Assembly: GCF_900129225.1 (NCBI RefSeq)
Contig: NZ_FQUG01000003.1
Coordinates: 248,001-312,000 of the forward strand
Length of the DNA: 64,000 nt
Direction of reading: 5' to 3'
Origin: Schwartzia succinivorans DSM 10502
GTDB taxonomy: Bacteria; Bacillota; Negativicutes; Selenomonadales; Selenomonadaceae
In this document: positions 59,954 to 64,000 of the stretch, piece after piece
Position numbering within the stretch: the first letter of the stretch is position 1
Layout: every line of letters starts with the position of its first letter
Translations under genes and position numbers: made by a program
Notes under the pieces: model-generated
What the model saw: only the letters and a program-made list of their open reading frames with translations
Told to the model about the DNA's origin: nothing
Database searches by the model: none

Positions 59954-59989
59954 CTTCACTGCCCCCTGTGAAAACAGGGGGCAGTGAAG
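59954..59989 (+). terminator. 16-bp perfect hairpin between metQ-like and M20 genes
   Basis: CTTCACTGCCCCCTGT / ACAGGGGGCAGTGAAG with GAAA loop. No T run follows, so it may stall or stabilise mRNA and reduce downstream expression rather than terminate fully. Confidence 0.5.
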
Positions 59990-60018
59990 TATAGAAATTG
60001 AAAGGACAGGATAACATA

Positions 60019-61143
60019 GTGGATATAAGGAAAAAAATCGATGTGTTTTGGCCGTATCTGCATGCAAATCCCGAGCCTGCTTTCCGTGAAATAAAGACAT
60101 CTGCTTACGCAGCAGAGGTTTTACGCAAGGCAGGTTATGAGGTACAGGAAAATGTAGGAGGAACTACCGGCGTCGTAGGCATATTGGACAGCGGACGTCC
60201 GGGGCCCGTGGCAGCAGTTCGCAGCGACATGGACTGTCTGCTGTTTAAGCAGGATGACGGTACGGAAAAAGCTGTACACGCCTGTGGTCACGACGGGCAT
60301 ATGACAACCGTACTCGCAGTGGCGGAATGGCTCGGAGAGGAAGGTATTCCCTGCGGTAAGGTGAAAATCCTGTTCCAGCCTGCAGAGGAAATCGGAAAAG
60401 GTGCTCTTGCCATGATAGATTCAGGGGCAGTTGATGATGTTGATTATTTGTTTGGTCTTCACGTTATGCCGGAGGATATGGCACGCACAGGGGAAATTAT
60501 CCCTCAAATCAGCTGGACTGCCTGTACCTTGATTGAAGCGGAGATTCGGGGCAGAGCGGCACACGGTTCACAGCCGCATAAGGGGGTAAATGCGATTGAC
60601 GCCGGTGCGGCTGTAGTAAATGCGGTAAACGCGCTGCATTCAAATCCTCTTTTGGGCGGTAATGTAAAAACTACCCGTTTTCAGGGTGGAAGCGGTTCAT
60701 TAAATGCAATCTGTGACAAGGTAAATTTGGGTTTTGACCTTCGCAGCACGTCCAATGAAGAAATGCTTATGCTCCGGCAGAAGGTTCATGACATTATTGT
60801 AAATACAGCCAGTGTGTACGGAGCTGAAGCGGACAGCCGTATTGTGGGAACCTGCCCTGCTGCTGAGGCCGACACGGAGCTGCTTCCTTTGGTACAGGAG
60901 GCAATTACTGATGTTCTTGGGCAGAAGGCATTGCTTCCGGTCAAGGCAATTACAGTCGGAGAGGATTTTAATTTTTACAAACAGGAGCGCCCGCGGTTAA
61001 AAACTGTTGACATGGGTGTGGGCTGCAATCTGACTCCCTGTCTTCATGATCCTGAAATGACTTATGACCGCTATGCGCTTGAGGGAGCAGTGAAGGTTTT
61101 TCACGAGCTGGTGATGCGTGTGTTAAAAGAATCAAATGCGTAA
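60019..61143 (+). CDS. M20D amidohydrolase (N-acyl-amino-acid/hippurate hydrolase type), 374 aa
   Basis: Metal-binding and catalytic motifs: CGHDGHMTTVLAVAEWL, QPAEEIGKGALAMID, LFGLHVMPE, and a central dimerisation domain with GRAAHGSQPHKGVNAIDAGA. Cytoplasmic deacylase of N-acyl amino acids or related amides. GTG 60019 fits the family start; an upstream TTG at 59998 adds seven unlikely residues. Follows a MetQ-like binding protein, so an imported N-acyl or peptide substrate is conceivable. Confidence 0.88.
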   Translation: MDIRKKIDVFWPYLHANPEPAFREIKTSAYAAEVLRKAGYEVQENVGGTTGVVGILDSGRPGPVAAVRSDMDCLLFKQDDGTEKAVHACGHDGHMTTVLAVAEWLGEEGIPCGKVKILFQPAEEIGKGALAMIDSGAVDDVDYLFGLHVMPEDMARTGEIIPQISWTACTLIEAEIRGRAAHGSQPHKGVNAIDAGAAVVNAVNALHSNPLLGGNVKTTRFQGGSGSLNAICDKVNLGFDLRSTSNEEMLMLRQKVHDIIVNTASVYGAEADSRIVGTCPAAEADTELLPLVQEAITDVLGQKALLPVKAITVGEDFNFYKQERPRLKTVDMGVGCNLTPCLHDPEMTYDRYALEGAVKVFHELVMRVLKESNA

Positions 61144-61173
61144 AGAGCGGAAAGATAATTGCGTTGGAAATAA

Positions 61174-61203
61174 GTGGCAAAACATGAACGAAGGCGTTAT
61201 AAT
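61174..61203 (+). promoter_or_regulatory. Promoter P1 (AAGGCGT family) of the HD-GYP gene
   Basis: GTGGCA, 18-nt spacer ending GAAGGCGT, perfect TATAAT. Shares the spacer end and length with P2 and P3 upstream of uvrB. Confidence 0.7.
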
Positions 61204-61268
61204 TATCTCGTGCGAAAATCTTTTTGGGGAATGGAATTATCTTTCGCACATCTGAAGGGGGCAGCAGG

Positions 61269-62384
61269 ATGACGAAGAAATGCACGTTAGCTGAACTGGA
61301 ACCGGGAATGATTTTGGACAGGACTGTGTTCACTGATAACGGTACGACGCTGATGGATGCCGGTACTGTTCTGACAGAGCACCACATCCGTATACTTGAG
61401 TCACGTTTTAGGGATGGATTCCTTTCCTTCTTCGTGCACGGTACTGCTGTGGATGATGAGCTTCAGGCTGCTCTTCAGGGAAATTTGAAGATTGAGCCGG
61501 ACCATGGAATAATTGATCCGACATATGAAGGTCTCTATAACGAGGTCATGGAGCAGATGCGGCTCCTGTTTGAACAGGGAAGACAGACAGGTATTCTTGA
61601 TTTGGAAATCATTGGTACTTTTTTGGCAGATAAAAAGCTGGACGACCTTTGCGACGGAGCCCGTGCTGTCGCGCAGATTCATACGATGAAGCGGGAGGGC
61701 GATCCTATTCTGCATCATTGCCTGCATGTTGCTGTGCTGGCAGGACTCATGGGGAGATGGCTCCGCTGGCCCAGGGCTGCACGTGAACGCCTTTTGCTTG
61801 CAGGTCTCCTTCACGATGTTGGAAAAATCAGGGTGCCGAGAGAGATTTTGTACAAGAAGGGTGCTTTGAACGGGCAGGAAAAGGCCGAAATGGAAAAGCA
61901 TCCCAAATTTGGTTATGAAATGCTGATAAACAGCGGTCTTAAAAATGAGACGGATATTTTAAGCGGTGTGCTGCAGCATCATGAATTTTTGGACGGATCC
62001 GGATATCCTGACAAACTCAAGAGTGATAAGATATATACCTATGGCCGTATCCTGGCTATTCTTGATGCCTATGATACCATGGCAACGGAATATGGAAGTC
62101 ATCAGCGTTCGCCCTTCGAGATTTTTGATGTCATTTCTTCGGAGCTTATGGCCGGCAGAATGGATGCCGAATACGGTGTCCTGTTTATAAAAAATGTATG
62201 CCATGCGCTGGTGGGCACTTGGGTTCGTCTGACAGACGGACAGCGGGCTAAGATTGTTTATATTGACCAAAGCAGAACAAGCGCTCTTCCAATCGTTGAG
62301 ACCGAGCACGGCGATTTTTGGGATATCGCGACGAAAAAGGATGTAAAAATTTTGGAGATTCTGAGCGGCGATGCTTTGGCGTGA
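61269..62384 (+). CDS. HD-GYP domain c-di-GMP phosphodiesterase, 371 aa
   Basis: N-terminal sensor-like region (about 1-130, starting CTLAELEPGMILDRTVF, DUF3391-like) and an HD-GYP domain with LLHDVGKIRVP near 181 and HHEFLDGSGYPD near 237-248, i.e. both HD and GYP motifs intact. Degrades cyclic di-GMP. ATG 61269 behind GAAGGGGGC; an in-frame ATG at 61224 is unlikely. Confidence 0.9.
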   Translation: MTKKCTLAELEPGMILDRTVFTDNGTTLMDAGTVLTEHHIRILESRFRDGFLSFFVHGTAVDDELQAALQGNLKIEPDHGIIDPTYEGLYNEVMEQMRLLFEQGRQTGILDLEIIGTFLADKKLDDLCDGARAVAQIHTMKREGDPILHHCLHVAVLAGLMGRWLRWPRAARERLLLAGLLHDVGKIRVPREILYKKGALNGQEKAEMEKHPKFGYEMLINSGLKNETDILSGVLQHHEFLDGSGYPDKLKSDKIYTYGRILAILDAYDTMATEYGSHQRSPFEIFDVISSELMAGRMDAEYGVLFIKNVCHALVGTWVRLTDGQRAKIVYIDQSRTSALPIVETEHGDFWDIATKKDVKILEILSGDALA

Positions 62385-62399
62385 TTAGTGAATATTTTT

Positions 62400-62430
62400 A
62401 CTGTCTCTATGAAAATAGGGACAGTTTTTT
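62400..62430 (+). terminator. Terminator of the HD-GYP gene
   Basis: ACTGTCTCTAT / ATAGGGACAGT stem with GAAA loop and six T residues. Confidence 0.9.
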
Positions 62431-62514
62431 GTTGCAAAATTTTAACTGTATGTTTATCTCTTTGGGCTGCAGTATACCGTTTCCTTTGAAAAAAATAAAA
62501 AGAATTGCATGACA

Positions 62515-62544
62515 TGGACAAATTTTGAACAAAGGCGTTATAAC
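62515..62544 (+). promoter_or_regulatory. Promoter P2 (AAGGCGT family), distal uvrB promoter
   Basis: TGGACA, 18-nt spacer ending AAAGGCGT, TATAAC; about 170 nt upstream of uvrB. The transcript would contain the leader at 62551-62661. Confidence 0.6.
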
Positions 62545-62550
62545 TCGGCA

Positions 62551-62661
62551 AAAGATGCCATCCTTTTCCGTAAGCGGATGTTAAGACAACTAACAGGCAG
62601 TGAGCACATAACTCCTGCCTCGTTGAAACGCTGACAGAGGGAGTTTTGCCCTTGGCAAAAC
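62551..62661 (+). promoter_or_regulatory. Possible structured leader in the HD-GYP/uvrB gap
   Basis: The 332-nt gap 62385-62716 holds the HD-GYP terminator, P2, this stretch and P3. Within it, CATCC/GGATG flank a small hairpin (62559-62580), GGCAG and CTGCC can pair, and GTTTTGCC-CTT-GGCAAAAC (62643-62661) is a perfect 8-bp palindrome overlapping the P3 -35 box. No known riboswitch or gene recognised. Confidence 0.4.
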
Positions 62662-62681
62662 CGGAATAAAGGCGTTATAAT
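62652..62681 (+). promoter_or_regulatory. Promoter P3 (AAGGCGT family), proximal uvrB promoter
   Basis: TTGGCA, 18-nt spacer ending AAAGGCGT, perfect TATAAT, about 35 nt before the uvrB start. Its -35 lies in a palindrome that could be an operator. Confidence 0.72.
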
Positions 62682-62716
62682 CTTACTTAAGAAGTTTCGT
62701 AAGAAAGGAAAAATCA

Positions 62717-64000
62717 TGTCAAAAGTTCCAAAATTAAATACTATTCAGTTTGGCAAGGCCGTTCCGTTCAGGGTCGAGGCTCCTTTTGAGCCTATGGGAG
62801 ACCAGCCGAAAGCAATCGAGGACCTGGCTCAGGGAATCCAAAACGGAATGGATTCACAGGTGCTGCTCGGTGCGACAGGCACAGGAAAAACCTTTACAAT
62901 TGCCAAGCTCATAGAGAAAGTACAGAAGCCTACACTAGTCATTGCCCATAATAAAACGCTCGCGGCACAGCTGGCGAGCGAGTTCAAAGCCTTCTTTCCC
63001 AACAATTACGTCGGATATTTTGTAAGCTATTATGATTATTACCAGCCGGAGGCATACATCCCATCTACTGATACATATATCGAAAAGGACGCGTCAATTA
63101 ATGATGAGATTGATGAGCTGCGTCATTCAGCAACCTGTTCGCTTTTTGAGCGAAGAGACGTTATTGTCGTGGCCAGCGTGTCATGTATTTACGGCCTCGG
63201 TTCACCGGAAAGCTATCATGAGATGGTGCTTTCCCTGCACAAGGGACAGACAATAGAACGTGAAGCCATACTGCATAAGCTGGTTGCTATCCAGTATGAG
63301 AGAAATGATATCGGTTTTGACCGCGGAAAGTTTCGCGTGCGCGGTGATGTTATAGAAGTTTTCCCGGCAGGTTACAATAACCGCGCGGTAAGAATAGAAC
63401 TGTTCGGTGATGAGATTGACCGTATTGTGGAATACGATGTGACTTCCGGAGAGGTTTACGGAGAGCGCACTCATTCCATGATTTTCCCTGCATCCCATTA
63501 TGTAACGTCAAGGGAGGATATGGAGATTGCGATGCAGACGATTCGTGAGGAGCTTGATGAGCAGCTGGAATTTCTGACTGCAAAGGGCAAGCTTCTTGAG
63601 GCACAGCGTCTTAAGCAAAGAACGAATTATGACCTTGAAATGATGCAGGAAATGGGCTACTGCTCAGGCATTGAAAATTATTCAAGGCATCTTACGCACA
63701 GAAAAGCGGGGGATGCACCGTATACGCTTTTGGATTATTTTCCTGAGGACTTTCTGATTGTTATGGACGAGTCGCATGTAACCATGCCGCAGCTTCGTGC
63801 AATGTACGCGGGAGACCGCTCGCGTAAGGAGTCTTTGGTGGATAACGGCTTCCGTCTGCCTTCGGCATTTGATAACAGGCCGCTGACGTTTCAGGAGTTT
63901 GAACAGCGTATAAATCAAATAGTGTACATTTCTGCGACGCCTGCGGCTTATGAGATGGAGCGTGCACAGCAGGTTGTACAGCAGATTATTAGACCGACAG
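62717..64000 (+). CDS. uvrB: Excinuclease ABC subunit B, 3' end cut by window
   Basis: First 428 codons of UvrB: Walker [16 protein letters not shown], the DNA-clamping beta-hairpin [24 protein letters not shown] Walker B and motif [10 protein letters not shown]. Damage-recognition helicase of nucleotide excision repair. AGAAAGGA 8 nt before ATG 62717. Open to the right edge, so C-terminal motifs are not visible. Confidence 0.96.

Noticed and set aside
1-64000. CRISPR array, rRNA genes or insertion sequences
   Set aside because: No regularly spaced identical repeats, rRNA-like segments or transposase genes were seen; the recombinases present belong to the phage.

Overview
The window is a bacterial chromosome segment with a complete temperate phage inserted in it. 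The host part carries the rimP-nusA-rnpM-ylxQ-infB-rbfA-nrnA-truB-ribF-rpsO-pnp translation and RNA-processing cluster in Firmicutes order. GC is moderate, Shine-Dalgarno sites are strong, and GTG or TTG starts are frequent. The prophage lysis block appears to encode spanin-like proteins, which only make sense in a cell with an outer membrane. Together these suggest a diderm Firmicute (Negativicutes, possibly Selenomonadales). That placement is inferred from gene content only.

Left host part (1-13,481): a truncated PepD dipeptidase; a leftward operon of a SIMPL-domain exported protein, a membrane acyltransferase and a TPR-like protein; tRNA-Leu(CAA) with its own promoter; an ECF-transporter S component; then the rimP-to-ribF operon from a clear promoter with a hairpin leader, and rpsO from its own promoter inside the end of ribF.

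Prophage (about 13,482-54,010, 40.5 kb): it lies between rpsO and pnp, flanked by near-identical 25/26-bp repeats sharing a 15-bp identical core. The lysogeny block (integrase, a degenerate DnaQ-like protein, an XRE repressor) reads left. Everything else reads right from a PR-like promoter: Cro-like and excisionase-like proteins, small membrane peptides, a serine recombinase with Cys clusters, and a replication module (Gp157, Sak4-like ATPase, DUF669, DUF927 primase-helicase, an iteron-like repeat region, SF2 helicase, VRR-NUC). Then come nucleotide-metabolism-like genes, a cluster of tiny cysteine-rich proteins and a DUF1492 late regulator. The late region packages DNA (terS, terL, portal), builds the head, and makes a contractile PBSX/Xkd-type tail (sheath, tube, frameshifted chaperone, tape measure, baseplate), so the virion is a myovirus. 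Two related tail-fibre genes, a lysis cassette with nested spanin-like ORFs and two right-end genes close the element. An AT-richer accessory insert in the head module holds a MuF protein with a toxin-like C-terminus, a small acidic candidate immunity protein and a 315-residue unknown with its own terminator.

Right host part (54,011-64,000): pnp with its promoter, a YbjN-like protein, a MatC/SLC13-type transporter, an exported acetolactate decarboxylase, a MetQ-type lipoprotein, an M20 amidohydrolase, an HD-GYP phosphodiesterase, and uvrB running off the right edge. Three near-identical promoters with the same spacer end (AAGGCGT before TATAAT/C) precede HD-GYP (one) and uvrB (two).

The strongest candidates for new biology are the MuF toxin/immunity insert, the Cys-rich mini-protein cluster, the iteron-like region, the catalytically degenerate DnaQ-like protein, the nested spanins, the duplicated tail-fibre tip with an RNA switch-like leader, and the conserved host promoter element. 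No CRISPR array, rRNA or insertion sequence was seen.
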